Positions 8,298 to 16,845 of a DNA stretch of 64,000 bases are shown piece after piece (the stretch's first letter is position 1; every line of letters starts with the position of its first letter). The stretch lies in the NCBI RefSeq assembly GCF_017873955.1, contig NZ_JAGGKS010000004.1, positions 1 through 64,000 of the forward strand, written 5' to 3'. The translations under genes and the position numbers were made by a program. The notes below the pieces were generated by a model. It did no database searches, was not told the origin of the DNA, and saw only the letters and a list, made by a program, of their open reading frames with translations. Source of the DNA: Sedimentibacter acidaminivorans. GTDB lineage: Bacteria; Bacillota; Clostridia; Tissierellales; Sedimentibacteraceae.

Positions 8298-11192
8298 TTA
8301 TTTAATACTTTCAAAAAACTGATTTGACTTTTTGTTTAAACCATTATTACAATATTTATTAGAATAAAGAATCGCTAATTCTATATAATTTCTTGATTTA
8401 TCTTTGAGATTCTTTTTATCATATATAAGTGCTAGGCAGTAATAAACTTCAGCTCTACCCCAAGCAAATATAGTTTTATTATATGATTTTAAGGATTTCA
8501 ACAAATAAAACTGTGCTTCATCATAAATCCCAAGTTCAAATTTCGTATAACCAATTTTAGAAAAAATCAGTGCTAGTGCTGGAAAATCTTCATCATCATC
8601 ACATAGCTCGTATGCCTTATAGTAAAAACTTATAGCTTTACTATATTTTTTTTGAAGTCTCCTACTTTCTCCTAAATAAAAACTAGCTGCAACTAAATTT
8701 AAAATATATTTTCCTCTATCCGCTAAAGAATTAAATAAATCTATTGCTTGCAAAATATACTTTTCTCCATCCTCATACTTACCTTCCAAAACATTTAAAT
8801 ATCCTTTATATCTTAATAACAAACCAAATTTAGCTCTATCACTTGCAATATTTGCAACCTTTTCTGCATTTTCAATAGTGTCTGACATTAAATCTAATTC
8901 ATTAGTGTTTATTGCATATTGGATAAGTTGAAGATATCCCTCAAACGCATATAAATAATACTTCTTTTTTAATGAAAGATCTATCATATTTCTAATTGCT
9001 TCTAATCCCTTCAATGGATTGCCAATATCCTTATGAAACCTACCATATAAGTGAAGATAAATTAAACCTAGCTCATATATTTCCTCATCACTTTGACTCT
9101 TTAAATCTTCATACATTTCCTTTAACTTTTCAAATTTTTCTTCCAAAACCTTTTCATCAGTATAGTATTCAAAAACTCCAGCAGTCTTTTTATCATCTAC
9201 TATAGGAAATATTTCATGACTAACATCAAGTATAACTTGCATTCCTTTCATTTCATACTTAAATACCTTATATTTATTATCGGATCTAGTAAAATGAAAT
9301 ATTAGATTAGGATGAAATAGTCTGTCGTTTTTATTATTATTTAGCCTACTCTCATAATATTCACCTATTATTTCATGCAAAACCATTCGTTTTGAATTAG
9401 AAACATTGTTATATATATATTCTCTGATTTTTTGGTGGGTAAAAATCAACATATAACTACTGTCTGTATATTTCTCTTCTTTTAAAATATTTTTCAATAA
9501 TAATTCTTCTATTAAATCCATTAATTCTATACTTTTAATACCTGTAACTTTTGAAAGAATTTTAATATCAAAAGCTTCATAGAACATAGAGCAAATAGTC
9601 AAAAGTTTTCTAGCCCCTTCACTAAGGTTTAAAATTCTACTATTAATTAAAAATGCCATTTTATCTGTAATTTTTTTTTCATTCATTCCTTGCTTGAGGC
9701 TGTTCATCATCTCTGTTATAAACAAAGGATTTCCTTCACTCTCATCATAAATAAGTTCGCTGTCGCTTTCAACCTCCGGCATAATTAATTGTATAAATTC
9801 TTTAGTTTCTAATTTAGAAAATCTGTTTAATTCAAGTTTAGATACATTTTTATATGGACATAAATTCATATAAAATTTTTCAACAGAACTTACATTTTCA
9901 CTTCTACACGATGCTACAAACATTATTTTATATCTATTTGATGATATTACTTTGCACAAGAGTTCTAAACTACTTTTATCTGCCCATTGCAAATCATCAA
10001 TAACAAATATTATTTTTTCTCTTTTGCTTATAATCGAAAACATATCACATATATAATTTTCCATAAAAAGATAATTTCTTTTTATGTTTGTATCTAGTGC
10101 AAAATCACTAGTTTCAATATTTAGTGTTGGAAATGCTTGCTGAACATAATCAATTATATCAGACGGTATATTTATATTTATCGACTTGATTAAGTATGTT
10201 AAGTTCTCAAATATTTTATCCCATAGTTTAAACATAAACTCAGATTCAACATCATAGCAAGATACTTTGATTAGAATAAAATCTTTATATAAATTTTCAG
10301 TTACTTCTTCTAATAATCTTGTTTTTCCAACACCTGCTTCTCCATATGCAATATATGAACTGAAATCTTTATTACTCAGAAATTTCATAAAATTATTTTT
10401 TAATATTTGTATCTCTTTTTTACGACCATAAAAATCTGCTTTCTTTTTTACTACCTTAATAGCTGTATGCATTTTAAGTATATCATCAAACATTTTTCTT
10501 GTTTCTACTGATGGATTTACTGACAAGTTTTCTCTTAATGTTTTATCCAGCTTATTATATGTATTAATTGCTTCACTGTATTTTCCTTGTTTGCTGTATA
10601 TTAACATTAAATTTCTATATCCAGCTTCCTCAAATTCTTCGATTTCGATAAGTTTTATACAACATTTTTCACATAGACTATACTCATTTTTTTTCATCAA
10701 CAAACTAATTATTTCTTTTAAATTTTCTACAAATAACTTTCTATATTTATTTCTTAAAACAACTAACCATTCTTCAAATTCAAGTGACAATTTATTTTCA
10801 ATGCATTCTAAAAATTCTCCCGTATATAAACTTATATAATTATTTATATCGTTTTCTTCTGTTTTTTCATTTATAGTAAATTTCTCTATCTCCCTTATAT
10901 CTGTAAACAAATCACAATCATCATCTATTTGAAGCAAAGATCTCTTTGGAGAAATTACAATATTATCATAAAGATTCCTTCTTATTGTGTATACAGCATT
11001 TCTCAAACTTTTTTTTGCGACTTCTTCCTTTACATCTCCCCAAAGAAATGAACACATTTTATTTCTCATTATATTTTTCTCATATGCTAAAATATAAATA
11101 ATGCATTCTGCCTTTGCAAATGGAAGATGTATTTCAGTTCCATTTAATTTAATTGAAGGAATTCCCAAAAATTTTATTTCTAGATTATTCAT
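8298..11192 (-). CDS. SARP-type transcriptional activator (wHTH-BTAD, AAA ATPase, TPR)
   Basis: 964 aa. Residues 1-100 form an OmpR/SARP-like winged helix (LEIKFLGIPSIKLNG ... KKSLRNAVYTIRRNL), followed by a BTAD all-helical domain to about 245. An AAA/STAND ATPase has Walker A GEAGVGKT near 285 and Walker B IIFVIDDLQWAD near 390. From about 660 to the end are helical TPR-like repeats (YLGESRRLQKKYSKAISFYYKAYEL and similar). This is the AfsR plan: DNA-binding head, ATP-dependent switch, protein- or ligand-sensing tail. It sits directly upstream of the hydroxylase operon in the same direction. Paired direct repeats before that operon and before the transporter are its likely sites. Its inducer is unknown. 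Confidence 0.85.
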   Translation of the reverse strand: MNNLEIKFLGIPSIKLNGTEIHLPFAKAECIIYILAYEKNIMRNKMCSFLWGDVKEEVAKKSLRNAVYTIRRNLYDNIVISPKRSLLQIDDDCDLFTDIREIEKFTINEKTEENDINNYISLYTGEFLECIENKLSLEFEEWLVVLRNKYRKLFVENLKEIISLLMKKNEYSLCEKCCIKLIEIEEFEEAGYRNLMLIYSKQGKYSEAINTYNKLDKTLRENLSVNPSVETRKMFDDILKMHTAIKVVKKKADFYGRKKEIQILKNNFMKFLSNKDFSSYIAYGEAGVGKTRLLEEVTENLYKDFILIKVSCYDVESEFMFKLWDKIFENLTYLIKSININIPSDIIDYVQQAFPTLNIETSDFALDTNIKRNYLFMENYICDMFSIISKREKIIFVIDDLQWADKSSLELLCKVISSNRYKIMFVASCRSENVSSVEKFYMNLCPYKNVSKLELNRFSKLETKEFIQLIMPEVESDSELIYDESEGNPLFITEMMNSLKQGMNEKKITDKMAFLINSRILNLSEGARKLLTICSMFYEAFDIKILSKVTGIKSIELMDLIEELLLKNILKEEKYTDSSYMLIFTHQKIREYIYNNVSNSKRMVLHEIIGEYYESRLNNNKNDRLFHPNLIFHFTRSDNKYKVFKYEMKGMQVILDVSHEIFPIVDDKKTAGVFEYYTDEKVLEEKFEKLKEMYEDLKSQSDEEIYELGLIYLHLYGRFHKDIGNPLKGLEAIRNMIDLSLKKKYYLYAFEGYLQLIQYAINTNELDLMSDTIENAEKVANIASDRAKFGLLLRYKGYLNVLEGKYEDGEKYILQAIDLFNSLADRGKYILNLVAASFYLGESRRLQKKYSKAISFYYKAYELCDDDEDFPALALIFSKIGYTKFELGIYDEAQFYLLKSLKSYNKTIFAWGRAEVYYCLALIYDKKNLKDKSRNYIELAILYSNKYCNNGLNKKSNQFFESIK

Positions 11193-11332
11193 AGCATACT
11201 CCTCATAAATAAGCTTCTAAAACATTTTCAAAACTATATAAATACAAACTGTTATTATTTAATTTAAAGATAATTTTATAAATGCAAAAATTTTTATATT
11301 AGTATAACACGAAATGTGGCATTTTGTCTAAA

Positions 11333-11373
11333 TAAAAAAACCAACTTATACAAATTGTATAAATTGATTTTTT
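11333..11373 (-). terminator. terminator after the MoaD-like gene
   Basis: An inverted repeat around TTATAC/GTATAA with flanking CCAA/TTGA and A/T tracts forms a long hairpin that ends in seven Ts on the minus strand. It lies 10 bp past the MoaD-like stop and separates the aldehyde oxidoreductase operon from the regulator. Confidence 0.75.
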
Positions 11374-11382
11374 TATTGTATA

Positions 11383-11604
11383 CTATCCCCCAGCTAAAAG
11401 ATGAATCATTTGTACATTATCACCATCGTTTACAATAGTTGTTGGATAATCTTCTACCTCTATATGTTGATTATTAATTTTTACTATAATCTTCGGAAAT
11501 ATGAAATTTTTTTTATTCATAATATCTTCAACTGTCATTCCCGCTTCCCAAGGAAAATCTCTTCCATTTAGCTTAATTATTTGTATCACCTCAACTTGAT
11601 TCAA
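11383..11604 (-). CDS. MoaD/ThiS-family sulfur carrier protein
   Basis: 73 aa ending in LLAGG, the Gly-Gly tail that is adenylated and thiocarboxylated in MoaD and ThiS. The body (VKINNQHIEVEDYPTTIVNDGDNVQMIHLLAGG) fits the ubiquitin-like fold. It lies immediately after the tungsten aldehyde oxidoreductase gene, so a dedicated MoaD for tungstopterin synthesis is the likely role; ThiS is less likely without thiazole genes nearby. The start is unsure: the TTG at 11604 has no ribosome binding site, while a good GAGGTG lies inside the frame six bases before an ATA codon (around 11580), with no ATG, GTG or TTG at the right distance. Confidence 0.7.
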   Translation of the reverse strand: MNQVEVIQIIKLNGRDFPWEAGMTVEDIMNKKNFIFPKIIVKINNQHIEVEDYPTTIVNDGDNVQMIHLLAGG

Positions 11605-11624
11605 TCCATAATAATATAAATATA

Positions 11625-13781
11625 TTATTGTAAATCTTTAACTACATCCACTAGTATTGGTAAATCCATTCCCAAATCCTTTAAACGTTCTAGTGTTGGT
11701 ACTCCATTAGAATTCCAGCCTCTTCTTGCATAAACTGCATCTATAAGTTTCTCATATTGATTTTCTCTGTGTTTTCTTAGAACTGCCATTTTTTCCTCAG
11801 TAGATTTACCTTCTGTATCATATCCTAAAATCTCTTTTAATTGTCCATCATATCTTTCTTGTCTTGATTCATATTCTTCTTTTGTTACAGGACCCATTGA
11901 GCGATATGGAACTCTGTCATTTGCTCTTAATCCTTTACCAAGTCTAATATTAAATATTCTTTGGAAATTATAAACTCTTTCCGATTCTCTAACCATATCA
12001 GTTGTATTTAACCTTTTACCTGTTACGCCATAAACTACATCTAAATAATTCTGCACATGCTCAGGAATTTTAGCAGGTTCAGATGTATACTTATTTCCTT
12101 CTGGAACTATATCATTCCAAGGAAGTTTACATAAACCATACAACCCAAACCAAGTTCTAAACATTGGGAAATAATAAAGTGCTTCTGCCTTATCTTCAAA
12201 TGTTGGGATTTGATTATTAACCATATCCATAAATATTAACCATGCTTCATCATGCTGTGGTCCTTTGTTCGTAAGACCAAATCCACCTTGTTGTGCTAAG
12301 GATTCTTTTGAACCATATTCAGAATACTCTAATCCTTTTTGCTCCATTCCAATATCGAATAAGAAATCTGGGTCTGCCCCATACTCTTCTGAAAAAATCT
12401 TTTTCATCTGATGAATACCTTGGCCTACTACTACTCCAAAGCCTTCGCCTCTTGACATTTGATGCAATAATTCAACTGATGCTTCAAAGTTTCCAAATTT
12501 AAGATCTAAGCCACCAGTTATCTCCTTATTTATAATACCTCTAGTGTAACATTCCATAACAAAAGCCGTTGAAGTTCCAAAAGATATAGTATCTATTCCA
12601 TAGGTATCGCAATAAAAGTTTATTTCTAATATGGCTCTTGGGTCAAATATACCACAGTTAGATCCAACTCCAGCAGTAGTTTCATACTCTGGACCATCTA
12701 CTGTAACTCTTTGTCCTTTGTATGGACCTGTTTGAAGTTCAAAATTATCAGCAGTTTTAGCACATGCCATAGAGCACCCATACCAACATCCATCTTCCAG
12801 ACCTTGTGTTAAATAATTATTAATTAAAATGTCTGGCCCAATTTTTTTAGCATCTTCATGTCCACCATACTGATAATTCATTACAGGTAGCAAGTCATAT
12901 GCGCTCATAATTTCTACTGAATAGCCCGTTCCTACTTTTCTCATTCTGTTTTGTTTATCATCTAAATTATGCATTTCTTTATGCATTTTTATTCCTGCTT
13001 TATTTATAATAGCTTGGTCAACAGGATTATTTAAGTTTCCTTTAACTCCACTAAATTTAACTACAATTGCTTTTACTTTTTTATCTCTAAAAACTCTACC
13101 TATTCCTCCACGACCTGCTTGCTTAAATCTAGTTACTTTTCGTCTTGTATCATACAAAGAGAAATTCAATAAACCCATTTTAGCATGCTCTGCCCCGGTT
13201 CCAGCAGTTACAACTGATACATTTCTTTTATCTGCCTCATTGTCTGCATACATTTCTGTAAGCTGCTCAGCCAAAACATGTGAATCTATTGCTTCAAGAG
13301 GAGCTTCTTCTATTGTTATAACACCCTTGTTACCATCTATGTATATTATGATATCTTTTTCTGCTTTTCCTTGTAATTCTAATGCATCCCAACCAGCAAA
13401 CTTTAATAATGGTCCAAAATATCCGCCAACATTTGAATCAATTGGAATATTAGTCATAGGAGATATGCTACATACTAGTGATTTCCCTGAACCTGGATAT
13501 TGAGTTATTCCACAAACAGGACCTCCACAAATTATAATTTCATTTTCAGGATCATTCCACTTTGTAGTAGGTGTTGTTCCATTCCATAAATACCAAAGTC
13601 CAAACCCCTTTCCTCCTACAAATTTATCTTTCATCATTTGAGTTACTGGCTTTGAATCAATTTTATTTTCAGAAATATTTATATATAAACTTCTATCTGT
13701 ATAGCCTTTATCTAATTTTCCCAGCTCATATTTGTATTCTGTTAAAAGTTTTCTACCTTCTTTTAAAGTATTAATATCCAT
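11625..13781 (-). CDS. tungsten aldehyde:ferredoxin oxidoreductase (AOR family)
   Basis: 718 aa, longer than the archaeal type enzyme of about 605. An AOR N-domain (KFVGGKGFGLWYLW, then GPVCGITQYPGSGKSLV) binds the bis-pterin; the cluster ligands are C-x3-C-x3-C in CWYGCSMACAKTAD (about 335-348) and a late cysteine in GLYGLCKLPW (about 545). The enzyme oxidises aldehydes to acids and reduces ferredoxin, or runs in reverse. Upstream by 18 bp is a ferredoxin with four clusters, matching the AorA-AorB pairing of bacterial AORs; the FAD subunit AorC is not adjacent. A MoaD-like gene follows. Starts ATG behind AGGAGGAG. The aldehyde substrate is unknown. Confidence 0.88.
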   Translation of the reverse strand: MDINTLKEGRKLLTEYKYELGKLDKGYTDRSLYINISENKIDSKPVTQMMKDKFVGGKGFGLWYLWNGTTPTTKWNDPENEIIICGGPVCGITQYPGSGKSLVCSISPMTNIPIDSNVGGYFGPLLKFAGWDALELQGKAEKDIIIYIDGNKGVITIEEAPLEAIDSHVLAEQLTEMYADNEADKRNVSVVTAGTGAEHAKMGLLNFSLYDTRRKVTRFKQAGRGGIGRVFRDKKVKAIVVKFSGVKGNLNNPVDQAIINKAGIKMHKEMHNLDDKQNRMRKVGTGYSVEIMSAYDLLPVMNYQYGGHEDAKKIGPDILINNYLTQGLEDGCWYGCSMACAKTADNFELQTGPYKGQRVTVDGPEYETTAGVGSNCGIFDPRAILEINFYCDTYGIDTISFGTSTAFVMECYTRGIINKEITGGLDLKFGNFEASVELLHQMSRGEGFGVVVGQGIHQMKKIFSEEYGADPDFLFDIGMEQKGLEYSEYGSKESLAQQGGFGLTNKGPQHDEAWLIFMDMVNNQIPTFEDKAEALYYFPMFRTWFGLYGLCKLPWNDIVPEGNKYTSEPAKIPEHVQNYLDVVYGVTGKRLNTTDMVRESERVYNFQRIFNIRLGKGLRANDRVPYRSMGPVTKEEYESRQERYDGQLKEILGYDTEGKSTEEKMAVLRKHRENQYEKLIDAVYARRGWNSNGVPTLERLKDLGMDLPILVDVVKDLQ

Positions 13782-13799
13782 ATTATCATCTCCTCCTGC

Positions 13800-14216
13800 T
13801 TAGTCAGCACATACTCTTTCTTTTGCTTCTGAATCGTCTTTTTCTGCAATAAAAATAGCTCCTGAAGGACATTTTTTAGCACATAATCCACAAGCTATAC
13901 ATTTAAAAGCTTCTATGTAATCATCGTGCTGTCTCATTGCATTTTCGGGACAAAAGCCTACACACATAAAGCATCCAACACAATCCTTTTTATTAATCCT
14001 CACCACACCTAGCTTATCTCTTTTTATTGCCTCTACTGGACATATATCTATGCACTTTCCACATTGATTGCAGACGTTAATTTCTGGTTTGCCATCGTTT
14101 GCAATAAGTATGCATGATTTAGCTTTATCTTTAGTTTTAAAATAAGTACTAGAACATATTTCTTCACACAAACCGCATTGAATACATTTACTATCGTCTT
14201 TCGCTAAATATTTCAT
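13800..14216 (-). CDS. polyferredoxin with four [4Fe-4S] clusters, AorA-like
   Basis: 138 aa with sixteen cluster cysteines in four C-x2-C-x2-C-x3-C sets: CIQCGLCEEIC (11-21), CNQCGKCIDIC (about 49-59), CVGCFMCVGFC (about 79-89) and CIACGLCAKKC (about 105-115). It resembles AorA of bacterial tungsten AORs and HycB/CooF-type electron-transfer subunits. First gene of the AOR operon, with GAGGAGG before its ATG. It most likely carries electrons away from the AOR catalytic subunit. Confidence 0.85.
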   Translation of the reverse strand: MKYLAKDDSKCIQCGLCEEICSSTYFKTKDKAKSCILIANDGKPEINVCNQCGKCIDICPVEAIKRDKLGVVRINKKDCVGCFMCVGFCPENAMRQHDDYIEAFKCIACGLCAKKCPSGAIFIAEKDDSEAKERVCAD

Positions 14217-14250
14217 TTATTCATTACCTCCTCAAATTATTTTTTTAAAA

Positions 14251-14294
14251 CAACTATAATAATTTTAAATAAACCTTCTATAATATTATAGTTG
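14251..14294. promoter_or_regulatory. inverted repeat upstream of the AOR operon
   Basis: The 11-bp arms CAACTATAATA (14251-14261) and TATTATAGTTG (14284-14294) are perfect complements 22 bp apart, starting 34 bp upstream of the ferredoxin start codon. It may be an operator or a leader hairpin; each arm also contains a -10-like TATAAT or TATTAT. The remainder of 14217-14420 is AT-rich with no visible gene. Confidence 0.4.
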
Positions 14295-14420
14295 ATTAAT
14301 ATATTAAATTCAACATCATTGTGTAATTTAAGGCCTACCCATTATTACTTTTAGTAACATTTTTGGATTTAGTAATTTTATGTTATTTTTTCAATAAAAC
14401 ATATGTGTTTAACTAAATGA

Positions 14421-14443
14421 AAAAGACACGAATTATCGTGTCT
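14421..14443 (-). terminator. terminator overlapping the hsp33 stop codon
   Basis: Perfect 8-bp stem AGACACGA/TCGTGTCT with a four-base loop (14424-14443) followed by five Ts on the minus strand. The stop codon TAA is in the loop, so coding sequence and terminator overlap. Confidence 0.8.
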
Positions 14444-15317
14444 CAATGCTATCTAACAACTCTATTAATTTTTCACCTTCAAACAAATATTTTTCATTAC
14501 AGAAATGACAAACAGCTTCTACTTGACCATCTTCTTCGATTATTTTTTTTAATTCATCTTTTCCTAATGATATAAGTGCCTTTTCCATCCTATCATAAGA
14601 GCAATCACAGTTAAAACCAACTGGTATTTTTTCCATTATTTCAATATCAAACTCTTTGAAAATTTCCTTTGCAATATCTTCTATATCACTGTCATTATCA
14701 AAATACTCAGACACAGATTTAATGCTGCTTAATTTATTCTCTATCAAAGCTATATCTTCATCTTCAATAAATGGCAATGTCTGAACTATAAAACCACCTG
14801 AGGACTTTATACTATAATCTCTATCAATTAAAACACCCAGTGCTACTGCAGAATTCTGCTGCTCTGATAACCAATAATACATTGTAATATCTTCAGCTAT
14901 TTCTCCTGTTACAATATCCGTACTACCTACATACGGTTCTTTCATTCCTATATCTTTAATTACTGTGACCTTTCCATCTATACCAACTGCTTTACCTACA
15001 TCTAGCTTGCCATTTTCTTTAGTATCTACGTCAACATTCGGATTATCTACATATCCTTTTATATTACCTTTATTATCCGATGTTATTAGGATATTACCAA
15101 TAGGTCCTCCACCGTTTATTCTAATAGTAATTTTATCTTCATCGTTTTTCATCATATATCCCATCATTAATCCCGCAGTAAGAGTTCTTCCAAGTGCTGC
15201 TGAGGCTGTTGGTGTTGTATTATGATGTTTCCTAGCCTTTTCTACTGTTTCAGTAGTTTTCGCCATAAAAATTCTAAAAGATTTTTTCTTATCCATTGCT
15301 CTTATCATGTAATCCAT
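14433..15317 (-). CDS. hslO: redox-regulated chaperone Hsp33
   Basis: 294 aa from the preferred start. The family core is clear: HNTTPTASAALGRTLTAGLMMG, INGGGPIGNILITSD, and the C-terminal zinc site CDC (near 247) and CHFC (near 280). Under oxidative stress these cysteines release zinc and form disulfides, switching on holdase activity in the cytoplasm. An upstream TTG in frame (15341) is unlikely; the ATG at 15317 has GGAAAGG at proper distance. The gene is followed by a terminator inside its last codon and stands alone. Confidence 0.93.
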   Translation of the reverse strand: MDYMIRAMDKKKSFRIFMAKTTETVEKARKHHNTTPTASAALGRTLTAGLMMGYMMKNDEDKITIRINGGGPIGNILITSDNKGNIKGYVDNPNVDVDTKENGKLDVGKAVGIDGKVTVIKDIGMKEPYVGSTDIVTGEIAEDITMYYWLSEQQNSAVALGVLIDRDYSIKSSGGFIVQTLPFIEDEDIALIENKLSSIKSVSEYFDNDSDIEDIAKEIFKEFDIEIMEKIPVGFNCDCSYDRMEKALISLGKDELKKIIEEDGQVEAVCHFCNEKYLFEGEKLIELLDSIETR

Positions 15318-15373
15318 TATTTTTTTCCTTTCCTTTTTCAATTGCTCGATTAGTTAAATAAAATCTAAAATAT

Positions 15374-16108
15374 CTACATTTTGATGCAACAAAAAACTGC
15401 CCTTAGTGATTCTTTATTATAAGCTACATCATTATAGTCATCATAGATTTCTATGTTATTAAATCCAGTACTTCTTAAAATATTTTGTATTTCATCAACA
15501 GAATATATGTATTGAGTTTGTATTTCTGTTATTCTATCATATTTTTCTTCTGAATCATTAATGAAAAAATTAATTTCAATGTCTACAGAATTACTATCTT
15601 CACTAAACATATTTTCCCAAACATAAAAAACCTCTCCATCATCATAAACATAATTTTCATTATACATAGTTTTATATTTATATACTGTACTAATATCGAA
15701 AATAAATTTATCTCCACTATTAAGGTGCTTATTTATTCTATTAAAGAATAACAATATTTCATTTCGTTTTAAATAATTTATACCATCACAACAACAAATT
15801 GCAGCGTCAAATTTATCATCAATTTCAAAATCTATCATGTTTTGATTTAAAAGTTTGACCCCTCTGTTTCTACCGAGTTTATCATAAGCTCTCATAAGCA
15901 TGTCCTCAGACAAATCAAATGCAGTAACTTTATAATTATTTTCAGACAAAATACATGTAATACTACCTGTACCACATGCAGCTTCTAATATCTTATTTTT
16001 ATTTAGACCTATTTTACTTATTAAAAAAGATGTCCATTTTTCATAGTCTATATCATTCATAAGCAAATCATATATTTGCGAGAATTCCTTATAGCTGTTT
16101 TTTTGCAT
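15374..16108 (-). CDS. class I SAM-dependent methyltransferase, substrate unknown
   Basis: 244 aa. The SAM-binding motif I is ILEAACGTGSITCIL (about 40-54) followed by the acidic loop VTAFDLSEDML; the C-terminal half has the mixed sheet typical of small-molecule or protein methyltransferases of the YodH/YqeM kind. It overlaps the end of the spore protein gene upstream by 20 bp, suggesting co-transcription. Substrate not recognisable. Confidence 0.8.
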   Translation of the reverse strand: MQKNSYKEFSQIYDLLMNDIDYEKWTSFLISKIGLNKNKILEAACGTGSITCILSENNYKVTAFDLSEDMLMRAYDKLGRNRGVKLLNQNMIDFEIDDKFDAAICCCDGINYLKRNEILLFFNRINKHLNSGDKFIFDISTVYKYKTMYNENYVYDDGEVFYVWENMFSEDSNSVDIEINFFINDSEEKYDRITEIQTQYIYSVDEIQNILRSTGFNNIEIYDDYNDVAYNKESLRAVFCCIKM

Positions 16109-16286
16109 CTTCCAACTTCCTTTTCTTTTTTTTAGAGGTCATAATTCCTCCTATTCTACCTGTTTCTTTTGCAGTCAAGCCACCCCACCCCAATTCTTCA
16201 ACTTTATCCATCAAGCCAATCTCTTTAGCTATTTCAAGTTTCATAATGTCATTAGGTGTAAGCTCTTTTTTCTTTTTTTTCGCCAT
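16089..16286 (-). CDS. small acid-soluble spore protein, alpha/beta type (divergent)
   Basis: 65 aa. LKLEIAKEIG-like helix (KLEIAKEIGLMDKVEELGW) and GGLTAKETGRIGGIMTSKKKK match the divergent clostridial alpha/beta SASPs of the SspF type; the first helix holds the E-I-A segment at which germination protease cuts. Such proteins coat DNA in the spore core. The start at 16286 is chosen because GGAGG lies six bases before it; an upstream ATG at 16298 overlaps that site. It is evidence that the organism sporulates or descends from a spore former. Confidence 0.8.
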   Translation of the reverse strand: MAKKKKKELTPNDIMKLEIAKEIGLMDKVEELGWGGLTAKETGRIGGIMTSKKKKRKLEDAKKQL

Positions 16287-16337
16287 GTTATCCTCCATAA
16301 TATCTTTATATAAATATTATGTATTTAAACGAAAAAA

Positions 16338-16487
16338 TTATTCCCTCTTTTCACCTTTTAAAATTAAAATTGCCTTTATTTCCTTTAAAACCACAAAAAT
16401 TTTATTTAAAGTATACTGAATACTAATGATTATCACAAAAAACATTACTACTAACGTTATAAATATTGCTGTATAATTTATTTCCAC
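16338..16487 (-). CDS. small membrane protein of unknown function
   Basis: 49 aa from a GTG start preceded by AGGAGTGAG at proper distance; the frame stays open upstream to 16598 but has no ribosome binding site there. One strong transmembrane segment (YTAIFITLVVMFFVIIISIQYTL) is followed by a basic amphipathic tail (KIFVVLKEIKAILILKGEKRE). Similar single-pass miniproteins are common in Firmicutes. Function unknown. Confidence 0.55.
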   Translation of the reverse strand: MEINYTAIFITLVVMFFVIIISIQYTLNKIFVVLKEIKAILILKGEKRE

Positions 16488-16650
16488 TATACTCACTCCT
16501 ACAAAATGTAATTGACCCTTCTTAAATACTACTGCAACTAATATCTGAACTAAATAAAAAGCTGTTGATGTAGCTACAAAAGTCACAAAACTAGTCAAAA
16601 ATACAGCTATGAGAATGTTATTATCGTAGCTGTCATAATTTCTTATATTT

Positions 16651-16735
16651 TGGTGCGGATAACAGGATTTGAACCTGCACAGGTTGCCCTACACGGACCT
16701 GAACCGTGCGCGTCTGCCAATTTCGCCATATCCGC
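16651..16735 (-). tRNA. tRNA-Leu (anticodon CAG)
   Basis: 85 nt including an encoded CCA. The acceptor stem pairs GCGGATA with TATCCGC; the anticodon stem CACGG/CCGTG closes loop TTCAGGT, giving CAG; a long variable arm (around TAGGGCAACCTGT) and the T-loop GGTTCAAATCC mark it as class II leucine tRNA. Confidence 0.96.
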
Positions 16736-16815
16736 AATTTCTATTTTATTAATTTAACTAAAAAATATATTATCACAATACTGCTTATTTAGCAATGAAT
16801 TTTATAAACAATTTT

Positions 16816-16845
16816 AGAAAAAGGCCCAAATTTTGGACCTTTTTA
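16816..16845 (-). terminator. terminator of the parvulin gene
   Basis: Stem AAAAAGG-CCCAAA with TTTGG-CCTTTTT (one mismatch) just after the stop codon, ending in Ts on the minus strand. Confidence 0.85.
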
